DNA of 45,985 nt. It comes from a virus. Location: positions 1 through 45,985 of IMG/VR virus record IMGVR_UViG_3300005253_000003; one strand, given 5' to 3'. Below the pieces are notes generated by a model, which saw nothing but the letters and a program-made list of their open reading frames with translations, was not told the DNA's origin and ran no database searches. Below are positions 15,096-23,791 of the stretch, one piece after another. Positions within the stretch are counted from its first letter, which is position 1. The number at the start of each line of letters is the position of its first letter. The translations under genes and the position numbers were made by a program.

Positions 15096-16138
15096 AGCTT
15101 GCCTACATCCTGCACGAAAACTTTTTGTAATCCTACATCAAACACGACTGCCTGCCCAAACTCTACAGCAACCCGGGTCAAAACCCCTGCAAGTGTAGTG
15201 GTTCCACCCGAAGTCCCTTCGACAGATGCCACCATTTGCCCCCGGCCAATTATGATACCGGCTGCAAGAGTGCTACCGGCAGCATCCCCCACTGACTGCC
15301 CTACACCTACAAGTACACCGGCCGCTACCGTACTGCCGACAGCAGAGCCAACAAGCTGAACACGACCGATCAAAGCACCGGCTGCAACCGTGTTGCCGGC
15401 TGCATCTGCCACCATGAAACCACGGCCGATCAACACACCGGCTGCAACGGTACTGCCTGCAGCATCACCAACGATTGCTGGATCCACTGCTTTTTTATAC
15501 GTTGCGTATCCAATCATTGTTGGATTCGACGTAAAGGTCCGGCTTACTCCTACTGTACCAATCGCCGTGAGTAACTGGCTCGCGCCCTCGATTCGTTTGA
15601 ACGTCGTTGCGATGCCTCCACCTGTCAACTCGGTCATATCCGACGTGGGCGTTGCCGTCCCCTGTCGGACCCACGCAGAGGTTTGATCCGTCGGTGTCCG
15701 CAGACACTCTATGGCGATCTTGAATTCGTCCGCCTGGGCAATGCTTCCACCTGATGCGCCGGTAGCTGCCGGACTGGTTGTGACTCTGCCACTGCTGTCT
15801 GAAAGATCTTTGGGCGTAGCTGCAAAAGCCCCTCTGACCAGAATGAATAAGAGCATGTGCTCGTTGTCAACGCCATTGCCGCTACAAGTGACTGTATCGT
15901 CGCCAGCGCCCGTGACAAGTTGGGAGTAAATCGCCCCTTCGTCGTCCTCAGTTGCATTCGTTAATAGTTGGTCCTCGGTGAAGCCAGCGGTATCAACGTT
16001 GGAAGTCGGGGCGCCTGTGAAGTGCAACGCGATATTCAGATCGTCGGCTGCTGGAGTAGCCGAAGCGTAGGTTGCAGTGACGATCAGCCCGCTGGTTACA
16101 GCGGCCTCTACAACCTCGGCAATGTCTCCGAAAGCCAT
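15092..16138 (-). CDS. Structural protein with five 20-residue glycine-rich repeats
   Basis: The 348-residue protein of unknown function has two parts. Residues 1-215 resemble phage surface proteins of beta-jelly-roll type (ADDLNIALHFTGAPTSN; FTSNPTMIGYATYKK). Residues 224-305 hold four near-exact 20-residue repeats of the form AAGSTVAAGVLIGRG plus five variable residues, and a decayed fifth follows at 306-320. The C-terminal 25 residues (RVAVEFGQAVVFDVGLQKVF) form a capping strand. The repeats suggest a beta-solenoid or stacked fibre. The gene lies in the head-gene block between scaffold and decoration protein, so a head fibre or surface appendage is plausible; this is inference. Confidence 0.7.
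   Translation of the reverse strand: MAFGDIAEVVEAAVTSGLIVTATYASATPAADDLNIALHFTGAPTSNVDTAGFTEDQLLTNATEDDEGAIYSQLVTGAGDDTVTCSGNGVDNEHMLLFILVRGAFAATPKDLSDSSGRVTTSPAATGASGGSIAQADEFKIAIECLRTPTDQTSAWVRQGTATPTSDMTELTGGGIATTFKRIEGASQLLTAIGTVGVSRTFTSNPTMIGYATYKKAVDPAIVGDAAGSTVAAGVLIGRGFMVADAAGNTVAAGALIGRVQLVGSAVGSTVAAGVLVGVGQSVGDAAGSTLAAGIIIGRGQMVASVEGTSGGTTTLAGVLTRVAVEFGQAVVFDVGLQKVFVQDVGKL
15224..15463 (-). repeat. Four 60-bp in-frame tandem repeats
   Basis: These bases encode residues 226-305 of the repeat protein, as exactly four 20-residue units (AAGSTVAAGVLIGRG core). The DNA units are similar but not identical (recurring ACCGGCTGCAACCGT-type segments on the plus strand). They are therefore old duplications kept by selection, and copy number could vary by slippage. 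Confidence 0.85.
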
Positions 16139-16659
16139 TATAGATCCCGCAACCAGTTGGAAGGCCTTGGGCCTCTCGCTTTGGCATTCAATGCGATCAC
16201 TGCCACAATCGCGGGCTGTTCATCCAGAGGGATCTTTGTCCCATCGGCCAAGATCATCGGGCCGTTTAGTTCATGGATTATTTGGGTTGTATATACCCGT
16301 TCGTATGTCCCTGGATCATCGGCAGGCACGCCGCCATGTTCGATCGGCAAGGACTTCACAAAGGCTTGATGTTTCGGAGTCCGGCTCACGCTGATTACGA
16401 CAGATCTCCGTAGCCAGACCTTGGCGGCACCGTCCCAGGCAGGAGTGATGACCCAGCCATCCACTGCGAGCCTGTCCAGCACCGGCTGCATGGCTGCTTT
16501 GGATGCTGTGTAATCCGGGGGGCTAGTAACGAGCCCTAACACTTCGCCGTGTAGGCGCGTGTTCAAAAGGTCTTTTGCGGCTCTTGGGATGGACACTTTT
16601 TCCCAAATGGTGTGGGGTGCTGTGACCGGGAAAGAGAATGAACCCCCTCCCGGCCACAA
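16138..16659 (-). CDS. Putative structural protein of unknown function
   Basis: I do not recognise this 173-residue protein. It opens MWPGGGSFSFPVTAPHTIWE. The middle has a helical DYTASKAAMQPVLDRLAVDG segment followed by beta strands with conserved-looking Trp and Arg (AWDGAAKVWLRRSVVISVSR), and the C-terminus is basic (RGPRPSNWLRDL). It shares one base with the repeat-protein gene (16138) and follows a tail-fibre-like gene, so the three are likely co-translated as a head-accessory set. Confidence 0.65.
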   Translation of the reverse strand: MWPGGGSFSFPVTAPHTIWEKVSIPRAAKDLLNTRLHGEVLGLVTSPPDYTASKAAMQPVLDRLAVDGWVITPAWDGAAKVWLRRSVVISVSRTPKHQAFVKSLPIEHGGVPADDPGTYERVYTTQIIHELNGPMILADGTKIPLDEQPAIVAVIALNAKARGPRPSNWLRDL

Positions 16660-16674
16660 AGCATCCTCTTTGGT

Positions 16675-17124
16675 TTAATCCTCTGTCAGCGTCAACGCGC
16701 CGATCACGAATTCGGGCTGAATGCCTACGCTCACGGGTAACCCACCCGGGGGTGATGTGAGCAAACCGCTGTAAAGCAGCTTGTCTGAAAAACCGGTCCC
16801 CACACCGAAGTGGGTCTCAGTTTCTGATCCGGCGGTTGCCACGGGAAAAGTGATCGCAGCTTTGTTGCTGCCAACACCTAACGCCACATCCCAGTCATTC
16901 GCACCACCTGCCCTGACAATCGTCTGCCGCGCATACGAAGTGTATGCAGCTTCGCTGGTACTCTGATCACCTGCCTCACCTGGATCTGCAGTATGCAGTG
17001 AGATCTCCAGACTGCCGGCGGTTGCTGCCGCCGGCAATCCTGGTGCATCGCCAATGTTGGCAATAGCCGCATTCTGCAGAATGTGGGCTAGGTACTCGTT
17101 TTCATGTTCGTTGGTTTTTGACAT
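16675..17124 (-). CDS. Virion protein, phage tail-fibre-like/head accessory
   Basis: The 149-residue protein carries a pattern that recurs in many phages, usually annotated tail fibre or structural protein. It runs SLEISLHTADPGEAGDQSTS, then EAAYTSYARQTIVRAG, AAITFPVATAGSETETHFGV and finally a PEFVIGALTLTED end. The family is recognised by LHTADPGE, YARQ and the FPVATAG-x(6)-HFG core. Because it lies between the protease/scaffold and the capsid genes, a head-decoration role is more likely here than a tail role. That is inference from position. Confidence 0.75.
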   Translation of the reverse strand: MSKTNEHENEYLAHILQNAAIANIGDAPGLPAAATAGSLEISLHTADPGEAGDQSTSEAAYTSYARQTIVRAGGANDWDVALGVGSNKAAITFPVATAGSETETHFGVGTGFSDKLLYSGLLTSPPGGLPVSVGIQPEFVIGALTLTED

Positions 17125-17142
17125 AACGGATCACCCAATCCG

Positions 17143-18561
17143 TTACGCTTTCGCAACGGGTGCGTCTTTGGAAGCTGCCAGAGGCTGCTGCCAAGCATTC
17201 GCGCTGCGCTCCGAATCCTTGCGCTGCGCTGATGCAGCGTCCGTCTTCTCTTCGGTGGCACCACCGGTACCGCCATCTGCGCGAGCGGCTGCAAGGGCCT
17301 GTGCCGCTGCACCCTTGCCGGCTGTGGTAGCGGCCTTTGCATCGATCATGTCGAAGCGGGCATTAATGTAGTCAACGGTTTTGCCTTCTGATTCAAACTT
17401 GGAATCAGTGTGTTTGATCGCGGCGATCTTGATCGTCTGATCGTCCCCGTCCAACTTGGCATCCTTGCCCAGCACAGTACGTGCCTTGTCAAGAAGTGCG
17501 CTGCGGTCCTGCACCATCTTTGAAATGGCTTCAGGGTTTGACGCCGCATCGGCGCGAGCCTTTTCGGTGTCCCGCTCTTTGGTGAGATCCGCGATCTTGG
17601 CTTCGGCTGCATCTGCGCGGGCCGATTCCACTGTGATTTTGGCATCACGATCCGCAATCGCTTTGTCAATGTGCGGGCCGGCGGTTTGATCAACCTTGTA
17701 GCTGATACCATCAATTCTGATCTCTATGGGTTCCATGGTTCTTTTTCTCCGTTTGGGTGTGTTGCCATCGCCACGATCAGCTACAGGCACTAGCGAAAAA
17801 AGTACATCTACATCCTGCTGAATGAATTTCGCAATGGGTGCCAGATCAGATTTCTTGACTGGCCCACCGAAAGATCCACGCATGATGGATTCAAGTTCAA
17901 ATTCAAATTCCACCCCTACCGCCTGCGCTAGATCCCGCTCTGTTTTGTTGAGCAAGCTCAACCGATCCAGCACGAAGCTGTGCAACGCAGTGCTGTCAAT
18001 CCGCAAGACTAGCGATTCATCTTCTGCACCGTCCATGTGCAGCGCAACCTGCGAGCCACTGCGAGCCCATCCCCGGGGCCCCAGTGCAAGATGGTTGTAG
18101 GTAATCTTTCGCTGCACGCCATCGTACCGCTCACCCTGTGGTGATGTGCCTGATGTCATGTCCATCCGGCAGTTGTAACCGGGTGAGATCTCCCGTCGCT
18201 CTCCACTCTGCACTGACTCGATCAATTGCTGATCCTGCACTTCAACAATGCCCGTTACAAAATTTCCATCTTGACGTGGGCCTGCTACCCGGCCGCGTTG
18301 CAGGCTGCGCACGTTGCCCGGGCTCACCATTTCTGATGGGTGCAGATCAGTAACAGGTACGCCTGCAAGCGTGCCCATGCTGTCTGCTTTGAACACCTCT
18401 TCAGGTGGCCTGTACTCTCGCTGAATCGATCCGTCTTTGCGACCGTACTGAAGCACTCCGGTGCGGGTCAGGTTGCCTGCAATCTGCAGAAAACCTTGCG
18501 GCGTGCGAATGGGTGCAGCGCGAAAACCGCCGAAGTCAAACCGTTGAACCCATTTGTCCAT
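17143..18561 (-). CDS. Capsid maturation protease/scaffold, DUF2213-type
   Basis: The 472-residue product starts MDKWVQRFDFGGFRAAPIRT. Residues 1-185 match the DUF2213 protease-like domain: EYRPPEEVFKADSMGTLAG, then VPVTDLHPSEMVSPGNVRSL, SGERREISPGYNCRMDM and NHLALGPRGWARSG. The conserved His and Ser in TDLHP and REISPGY are candidate catalytic residues. Residues 290-370 are an acidic/basic coiled coil typical of a scaffold (SARADAAEAKIADLTKERD), and the C-terminus is Ala-rich. The protein would template the prohead and then be cleaved. It lies between the morphogenesis protein and the capsid genes, as expected. Confidence 0.88.
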   Translation of the reverse strand: MDKWVQRFDFGGFRAAPIRTPQGFLQIAGNLTRTGVLQYGRKDGSIQREYRPPEEVFKADSMGTLAGVPVTDLHPSEMVSPGNVRSLQRGRVAGPRQDGNFVTGIVEVQDQQLIESVQSGERREISPGYNCRMDMTSGTSPQGERYDGVQRKITYNHLALGPRGWARSGSQVALHMDGAEDESLVLRIDSTALHSFVLDRLSLLNKTERDLAQAVGVEFEFELESIMRGSFGGPVKKSDLAPIAKFIQQDVDVLFSLVPVADRGDGNTPKRRKRTMEPIEIRIDGISYKVDQTAGPHIDKAIADRDAKITVESARADAAEAKIADLTKERDTEKARADAASNPEAISKMVQDRSALLDKARTVLGKDAKLDGDDQTIKIAAIKHTDSKFESEGKTVDYINARFDMIDAKAATTAGKGAAAQALAAARADGGTGGATEEKTDAASAQRKDSERSANAWQQPLAASKDAPVAKA

Positions 18562-18598
18562 TGTGGAGATTTAGCCCGATTCTAACAGGTGCGTCAAC

Positions 18599-19474
18599 CT
18601 ATCCCACGGTTTGCTGTAATTCAGCAATCACTGGCTCTGCTGTACACCTGCAATTTATAGGCTCTCCGGGGTGTCCGTCTGATGGGGGTTGACTCCACAG
18701 AAACTCTCTGCCTTCCCGTTCTGCGTGCTCATCCCGCACCCGCTCATCCTGTGCCGTGCGCCAGATGTACTTTTTGATCCCCAGGGAAGTTTGCCGCAAT
18801 TGCGTCAACTCTCCGTTGAGTTTGCTGGTCTGATCCCGCGCGATCAGCTTGGCTCGATTCTCTGTGATCCTGAATCTGTCGCGGATCTCAGTTGCCATTT
18901 CTGATGCGCGCCGGCCACGCCTGGCACCCCTTGAAATGATCCCCTCTACATCTTCTAGAAGTTTTTCAGGGATGGTGGTTATCAGCCGCACATTCTCTCG
19001 CGCAAACTCTGCAAGGTGTGGCGCGATGGCAGGCTCTGCGCCCAGATCAATCCCCACCGTGGCAAGTAGCTGCCGGTTGTTCTGTCCCAGGTTGTGCTGG
19101 TTTACGGTGTCACCCAACGTGCGTGCACTATCCTGTGCTCGCTCTGGTGTGAAGCGGCGTGCAAACTGAATGCGCACGTTGCCGATCACCCGCTCGATCT
19201 CTTCATCCACTTGATCGATCCTGATGTTGGCAGCATCAGGGCGGTTGATCTTGGCTTCGGTTTCGATCCGCTCAAGCTCAACCAGCAACGTCTCACGAAT
19301 CAGTGTTGCGGCTTCCCGCGCAATCTCTACAAGCTGCGCGCGGTAGCGGATCTCCGCCCCTGTGGGCAGCGTTGCCCGGGGCACCCTGCGTGCGCGCCTG
19401 CGTCTGCGGCCTTCGTTGGCTTCGCGGATCTGCCGTCTGAATCTCAGTTCAGACGATGAAAGAACCAGCGCCAC
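18599..19474 (-). CDS. Head morphogenesis protein, SPP1 gp7-like
   Basis: The 291-residue product has a basic N-terminus (RRRRARRVPR), a helical middle, and the family signature in its last 100 residues: LIARDQTSKLNGELTQLRQT, GIKKYIWRTAQDERVRDEH and then PPSDGHPGEPINCRCTAEPV. The DERVRDxHxxxxG and HPGEPINCRC elements are diagnostic of the phage Mu F/SPP1 gp7 family. Its members bind the portal and are packaged in small numbers in the head. Its first base overlaps the portal stop (19474). Confidence 0.93.
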   Translation of the reverse strand: MALVLSSSELRFRRQIREANEGRRRRRARRVPRATLPTGAEIRYRAQLVEIAREAATLIRETLLVELERIETEAKINRPDAANIRIDQVDEEIERVIGNVRIQFARRFTPERAQDSARTLGDTVNQHNLGQNNRQLLATVGIDLGAEPAIAPHLAEFARENVRLITTIPEKLLEDVEGIISRGARRGRRASEMATEIRDRFRITENRAKLIARDQTSKLNGELTQLRQTSLGIKKYIWRTAQDERVRDEHAEREGREFLWSQPPSDGHPGEPINCRCTAEPVIAELQQTVG

Positions 19475-21207
19475 TACAAAGCCCGTGCCGGCCCTGTGGT
19501 GCCCTTCGGCGTGCTGTGTGTATGCCCGGCCCCACCTGGTGCAGAGCCCGTGCGACCGCCCCCAGGCAGGCTGTGCGTGTGTGCTACGCCCGGGGGTGAC
19601 AACGTTGACCCTGTGCGGCCCTCACCGGGGATGCTGTGATCATGGTGTGCTGCATCTACCCGGGGCTCTGGCTCCGGTGGTGGCTCTGGTACCGGCGGTA
19701 CTGCGTTGGGATCCGGTGGTGGTGCCGGCACCGGTACCGCGTTGGGATCAGGTGGCGTGGGTGGCACGGGATCGGGCTCATCCAGTTTTTCAAGGGCCTT
19801 TTTGGCATCTGCTTCAAGCACTTTTTTGCGCAATTCCAGATCAACCATGGTCTCACTGGAGTACCCACCCGGGCCGTACCGACTGATCGTAACTTCTTCA
19901 GGTGTTACCACTCCTGAATCGATCTCGATCTTGTCTTTCTCTGCAACCTTCTTGCGAAGCTCTGCCTTATCTTTCTCCGTCATCTGTCGAAGCGGGTTGT
20001 AGATGATGTCCCAGTTTTCAGGTACCACGCCATTGGTCGGACCTTGCTTGCTGCTCATCAACAAGAAGAGAAGCCGGGCCAACCGGGGATCTAAAATGTG
20101 GGTTTGACCGCTCTGTACAGTATCGTCCCAAACATCCTGATCACCCTTTCCCGTGGCATCCATGCCGGCCGGGCTCTGTCCCATCAAGATCGTTACCGGC
20201 ATACCCGCAGCGGCAGATAACCTGATCATGAATTGTTTCAAGATCTCTGCGTGCCCTGTGAAGGTGGTTTCTTGCCGTTCAAATTCTTCTTTGTCTGCAT
20301 CAATGACAAGCGAACGCGCAACGCTGCGGCCCATGTCCACAACCAACATCCTTTTATTGATGGCATCTGTACCACCGGAAGCGATCATCTTGATGAGCCC
20401 TTCCATCTTGAAAACACCCTGCGCCGAATCGGTAATCAGATGCGCTGTGCTCTGCCAAGACACATTGAATTGCACCAAAACAGTGTGAACCCGCTGCAGC
20501 ACTGATCGGCTCCAACCATCATTCTCTGCCTTGCGCCGCAAGGTGGTGCGGTTGCCCTCAAAGATGATCAAGCGGCTCCAGTGAACGCGCAGGGGTATTG
20601 ATACGTTAGCCTGCGTCGCAGCGGTGCCGGTGCGTGTGACTTGATACAGGGTAGCTTCACCGAATCGCTCTGATTCTGGATCATTGTCAAACTCGATGGG
20701 ATGCAGATCACGCTTGTCTATAACCAGCAGCGATCGAATCTTCATCAGCTTGTCGGGCTCTAATTCTTCTTCTGCAGGTGCTGGATCATCCGTGATGAGA
20801 TACAGCGCACCACCACCAAAGAGTCTGCCCCATATCCAGGCGTCCACTATGCGCGGGGTACCTTCAAGATCATCATACGCGGCCATAACATCGGCAGCCA
20901 TCTGCTGCGTTTGATCTATCGCTTCTGCATCCGGCTCTTCTTCATCCGGTTTGATCGACAACTCGAAGCCTTGCCGCAAGGCATCCTCTGGCATCTTCTC
21001 AACAATCTTGGCGGCAATGTCATCCTCAAAAAGAGATTCAAGCTGATCATCCGTCAAGCGCTGATTACGCTGGAAAAAAGTGCTCTGCAGTTTGTCCCGG
21101 GCCAGCGTGCCCAAACCCGTCACCAGATTAAGCCATCCATCCATGCGGCCCATACTGTCTGATAAAGGGGACATACCTTTACTGATCATGTCTGAAATTT
21201 TACCCAT
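19474..21207 (-). CDS. Portal protein with His/Pro-rich C-terminal tail
   Basis: The 577-residue product resembles DUF1073-type portals: DRLNLVTGLGT-like start, then DDIAAKIVEKMPEDALRQGF, AWIWGRLFGGGALYLITDDP, the helical stem, and AAAGMPVTILMGQSPAGMDA with GDQDVWDDTVQSGQT. It forms the dodecameric ring that docks the terminase and the neck. The last 110 residues are unusual. A Pro-rich linker has two PPDPNAVP units, followed by three His-x-His motifs (HHDHSIPG, HTHSLPGGG, HTHSTPKG) spaced about 20 residues apart. This tail is not part of the usual family and may bind metal or DNA; that is inference. Confidence 0.9.
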   Translation of the reverse strand: MGKISDMISKGMSPLSDSMGRMDGWLNLVTGLGTLARDKLQSTFFQRNQRLTDDQLESLFEDDIAAKIVEKMPEDALRQGFELSIKPDEEEPDAEAIDQTQQMAADVMAAYDDLEGTPRIVDAWIWGRLFGGGALYLITDDPAPAEEELEPDKLMKIRSLLVIDKRDLHPIEFDNDPESERFGEATLYQVTRTGTAATQANVSIPLRVHWSRLIIFEGNRTTLRRKAENDGWSRSVLQRVHTVLVQFNVSWQSTAHLITDSAQGVFKMEGLIKMIASGGTDAINKRMLVVDMGRSVARSLVIDADKEEFERQETTFTGHAEILKQFMIRLSAAAGMPVTILMGQSPAGMDATGKGDQDVWDDTVQSGQTHILDPRLARLLFLLMSSKQGPTNGVVPENWDIIYNPLRQMTEKDKAELRKKVAEKDKIEIDSGVVTPEEVTISRYGPGGYSSETMVDLELRKKVLEADAKKALEKLDEPDPVPPTPPDPNAVPVPAPPPDPNAVPPVPEPPPEPEPRVDAAHHDHSIPGEGRTGSTLSPPGVAHTHSLPGGGRTGSAPGGAGHTHSTPKGTTGPARAL

Positions 21208-21216
21208 GTTGTTCCC

Positions 21217-22716
21217 TTACATGTTTGCCATTGCCGCGCGCAATTCTTGAAGCCTGTCCCCTTTAGCAAGGGGTAGCAGCGCCTGGGATGTGGTGTCCAC
21301 GCAGTCATCATGCGCAGCCGTGGGAAAATTCGTCAATTCATGTTTTGTGATCTTGACCCATGGATGCAGGTTTTCCGGGGGAAAATAGACGCAACCCCCT
21401 TCAAATAATCCTTCGCACGCTTCGAGCCTCACCCCTTTACCCCCTTCAGGGTTGACCATTTCGATCCCGGGGATCTTCTGCTCTAGCGCGCTCTGCACAG
21501 CCGGGCCGTTGGCTTTGTCTTCAACCCGCTTGACCCATGCCGTGGGCCACTTGCTGCACAAGACTTCAAACTCTCGGATCGTTTTCAAGAAGCTCCACTG
21601 CCCGCGCACCTGATCAAGAAGAAACGCATACTGATCGATGAAGCCCCACACCTGCCCCACCACATAGTCTGATGTATCTTTGCCCTTGAAAGTACAGTCC
21701 CACGATTGCTCAAGCCGCATGGATGACAGGTGAGGCAACTTCTCAAAACGTGATCCAGGTACACCGTATTCCTTAATCCATTCCGTCTTGATGATGTTGC
21801 CGCCGGCCGGGCTAGGACGTTGCTGCAACTGTGATGAAATGTTGCGTGTACTCTGCAAACCCTTTTCCAAAGAGATAACCGCAGGCTCGTCAAACCGATT
21901 TTTCCACAGAAGCTCCCCGTCTTGCGTGCGATGATCTAAACCCACCGAAGTCACACAATGTGTTTTCGGCTCAAAGCGCATGGGCAGCCGTAGCTGTTCG
22001 TACTGCTCACCGTCTTCTTGCATCTTCTCAAGCATGGCCCCAGTCAGATCGTTTTCATGGAGCCGCTGCATAACGATCACCCGCGCGAAACGATTCGGAT
22101 CCGCAATGCGGTTTGACATGGTGCCTGTCCACCACGCAACAGCCGATTCAATTGCCTTGCGTGACTCACCGATCGAATCTTCGAGATCTAGCGGCTTGTG
22201 TGGATCGTCAACCACCTGCGTGTGCGAGTGCCGACCCGTGGCCCCGCCTGCAACGGATGTGGAGAAACGAAACCCACCGTGGTTGTTATCAAACTCTTTT
22301 GCAGACCGCGATGATTGAATCGGCAGCCGCACTTCGGGCCATCGTGCGCGCCACCATGTTGACTCAATTATGTTGCGCATCTTGCGAGCGTCGCGCAGAG
22401 ACAACCCGGCATCATAGGATGCATAGATCCACTTGTGCCCCGGGTCTACCGTCCACACCCACAAGGGCCACATCACGGACACCAGCAAGGACTTCATGAA
22501 GCCCGGGGGTATGTTGATGATCAGCCGCTTGATCTCACCGGCTGTGACGGCTTCCAGGTGATCACAGATCTCCTGAATGTGCCAGTTGTCGATGAAGGGG
22601 CCGGGCTCCAACTGCCCCCATGAGCATTCAACCATGCCCTTGAGACCCTGCTTCTTGACAAGCTCGCGATCTATCTCCCCATCTTCAGGGAATGCTTCGA
22701 TGGCCGCAAGGTTCAC
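21217..22716 (-). CDS. terL: Terminase large subunit
   Basis: The 499-residue product is the DNA-packaging motor. The ATPase domain shows a variant Walker A (PPGFMKSLL, residues 70-78) and Walker B (QVVDDPH, 167-173). The nuclease domain shows WDCTFKGKDTSDYVVG, VEDKANGPAV and the late acidic pair AHDDCVDTTSQAL, as in Terminase_6C nucleases. Length is normal for the family. It lies 10 bp before the portal gene. It is separated from the small terminase by about 5 kb of accessory genes, and an intrinsic terminator (22731-22760) sits just before it, so it probably has its own promoter. Confidence 0.95.
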   Translation of the reverse strand: MNLAAIEAFPEDGEIDRELVKKQGLKGMVECSWGQLEPGPFIDNWHIQEICDHLEAVTAGEIKRLIINIPPGFMKSLLVSVMWPLWVWTVDPGHKWIYASYDAGLSLRDARKMRNIIESTWWRARWPEVRLPIQSSRSAKEFDNNHGGFRFSTSVAGGATGRHSHTQVVDDPHKPLDLEDSIGESRKAIESAVAWWTGTMSNRIADPNRFARVIVMQRLHENDLTGAMLEKMQEDGEQYEQLRLPMRFEPKTHCVTSVGLDHRTQDGELLWKNRFDEPAVISLEKGLQSTRNISSQLQQRPSPAGGNIIKTEWIKEYGVPGSRFEKLPHLSSMRLEQSWDCTFKGKDTSDYVVGQVWGFIDQYAFLLDQVRGQWSFLKTIREFEVLCSKWPTAWVKRVEDKANGPAVQSALEQKIPGIEMVNPEGGKGVRLEACEGLFEGGCVYFPPENLHPWVKITKHELTNFPTAAHDDCVDTTSQALLPLAKGDRLQELRAAMANM

Positions 22717-22730
22717 GGAGGCACTATAGC

Positions 22731-22760
22731 AAAAAGCCCCAGCACCGAAATGCTAGGGCT
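22731..22760 (-). terminator. Intrinsic terminator before terL
   Basis: On the minus strand AGCCCTAGCA pairs with TGCTGGGGCT (one G-U pair) around a 6-nt loop (TTTCGG), followed by a run of T. It lies in the 154-bp gap between the 72-residue gene and terL, and would end leftward transcripts from the accessory block. Confidence 0.8.
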
Positions 22761-22870
22761 CACAAACCCCCGTGAAGGGGCAGGGCTTCTTTTCTCTTTC
22801 ACTTTCATTCCGGTATGACCGGCCACCTGAGAAGCTAGCCCGCTTCAGCAGGGGTGTCAAGCCCCTTGGT

Positions 22871-23089
22871 TCACAACGATTCGTCGTCGGTAGGGACAGT
22901 AAACTGTGCGCTATCAAGAGCACCCTTGCCCAAGGTGATGAAGAACTTTTTCAGCAGGGCCGTTAACTGGGTACTGGTCAAGCCATCGAAGTGCGTGACC
23001 AATGCATCGTACTCCTGACCTTCATCCCCTTTTACGATTCCCTTGTTCTGCAAATAGTTGCAGACAGTCATCAATAGCCGTTGATCCAT
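22871..23089 (-). CDS. Small helical protein of unknown function
   Basis: I do not recognise this 72-residue protein. It looks helical (DQRLLMTVCNYLQNKGIVKG; TSTQLTALLKKFFITLGKGA) with an acidic C-terminus. The ATG follows directly on the stop of the upstream gene, with GAGAGG about 8 nt before it. It is the last gene before a terminator, so it ends the 24.2-22.9 kb transcript. Confidence 0.7.
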   Translation of the reverse strand: MDQRLLMTVCNYLQNKGIVKGDEGQEYDALVTHFDGLTSTQLTALLKKFFITLGKGALDSAQFTVPTDDESL

Positions 23090-23791
23090 TTATACAGCCT
23101 CTCTGCTGTCGGCCATAACTGCAACCCAGTCAAAAAGCCCTTCAGCGCTTACTGCTGTGCCGCCGTCCCCACCCATGCAGATCCCTCCGATACCAGCAGG
23201 AAACACGTCGGCAGGCGTCCCTTCCTCTACCTCATTGATCAGAAGGTGAGTCAGGTTGTTTTTACGGTACGCTTCCAACACCACAAAGTTTCCGTTGTCA
23301 ACGTTGGTGTCCGATATGACACTGGCACCACCAATACTTTTGATCGCCCACTTGGTAACCGACTCTGCCCCCTCAACACCTAAATTCATGCGAAATACTC
23401 CGCCAGTAGGTGAGCGAAAAAATAGCCCCATAGCGCCATCAGCAGCAGGCGATGTCACCATTCGTATCCGTGTAGCAACGTACCATTTGGCGTTAGCACC
23501 TGTCGGCAGAAATGCAGGATAATTACCAGCGCCGGCTGCGCGTGCGGCCAGAAAAAAAGAGAGCGCATTCGATCCGGTGACGACATTATACACACCGCCA
23601 GCGCGGTTTCCGATCACCTGTACTACACCACCTGATCCAACAACACGCTCCCACTTGTTCCCCGGCGTAGCACCATCATCCCACTTCCACATCACATCTT
23701 TTTTGTCTGTGATGCCAAGAAACTTCCGCGCTCTCTTCAAGTAGTATTCTTCAGCCGCGCTATCGTCGCCGGCCGGAAACCAAGCTGGCAT
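23090..23791 (-). CDS. Putative lectin-fold surface protein
   Basis: I recognise no family for this 233-residue protein with confidence. After a helical N-terminus (AAEEYYLKRARKFLGITDKK) the protein looks like a beta-sandwich: ARIRMVTS-type strands (YVATRIRMVTSPAADGAMGL), FRSPTGGVFRMNLGVEG, VLEAYRKNNLTHLLINEVEE and GLFDWVAVMA. This order of strands is typical of concanavalin/LamG-like domains that bind sugars. It may be a virion surface or adsorption protein. It is coupled to the gene upstream by a TAATG overlap at 23791. Confidence 0.65.
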   Translation of the reverse strand: MPAWFPAGDDSAAEEYYLKRARKFLGITDKKDVMWKWDDGATPGNKWERVVGSGGVVQVIGNRAGGVYNVVTGSNALSFFLAARAAGAGNYPAFLPTGANAKWYVATRIRMVTSPAADGAMGLFFRSPTGGVFRMNLGVEGAESVTKWAIKSIGGASVISDTNVDNGNFVVLEAYRKNNLTHLLINEVEEGTPADVFPAGIGGICMGGDGGTAVSAEGLFDWVAVMADSREAV

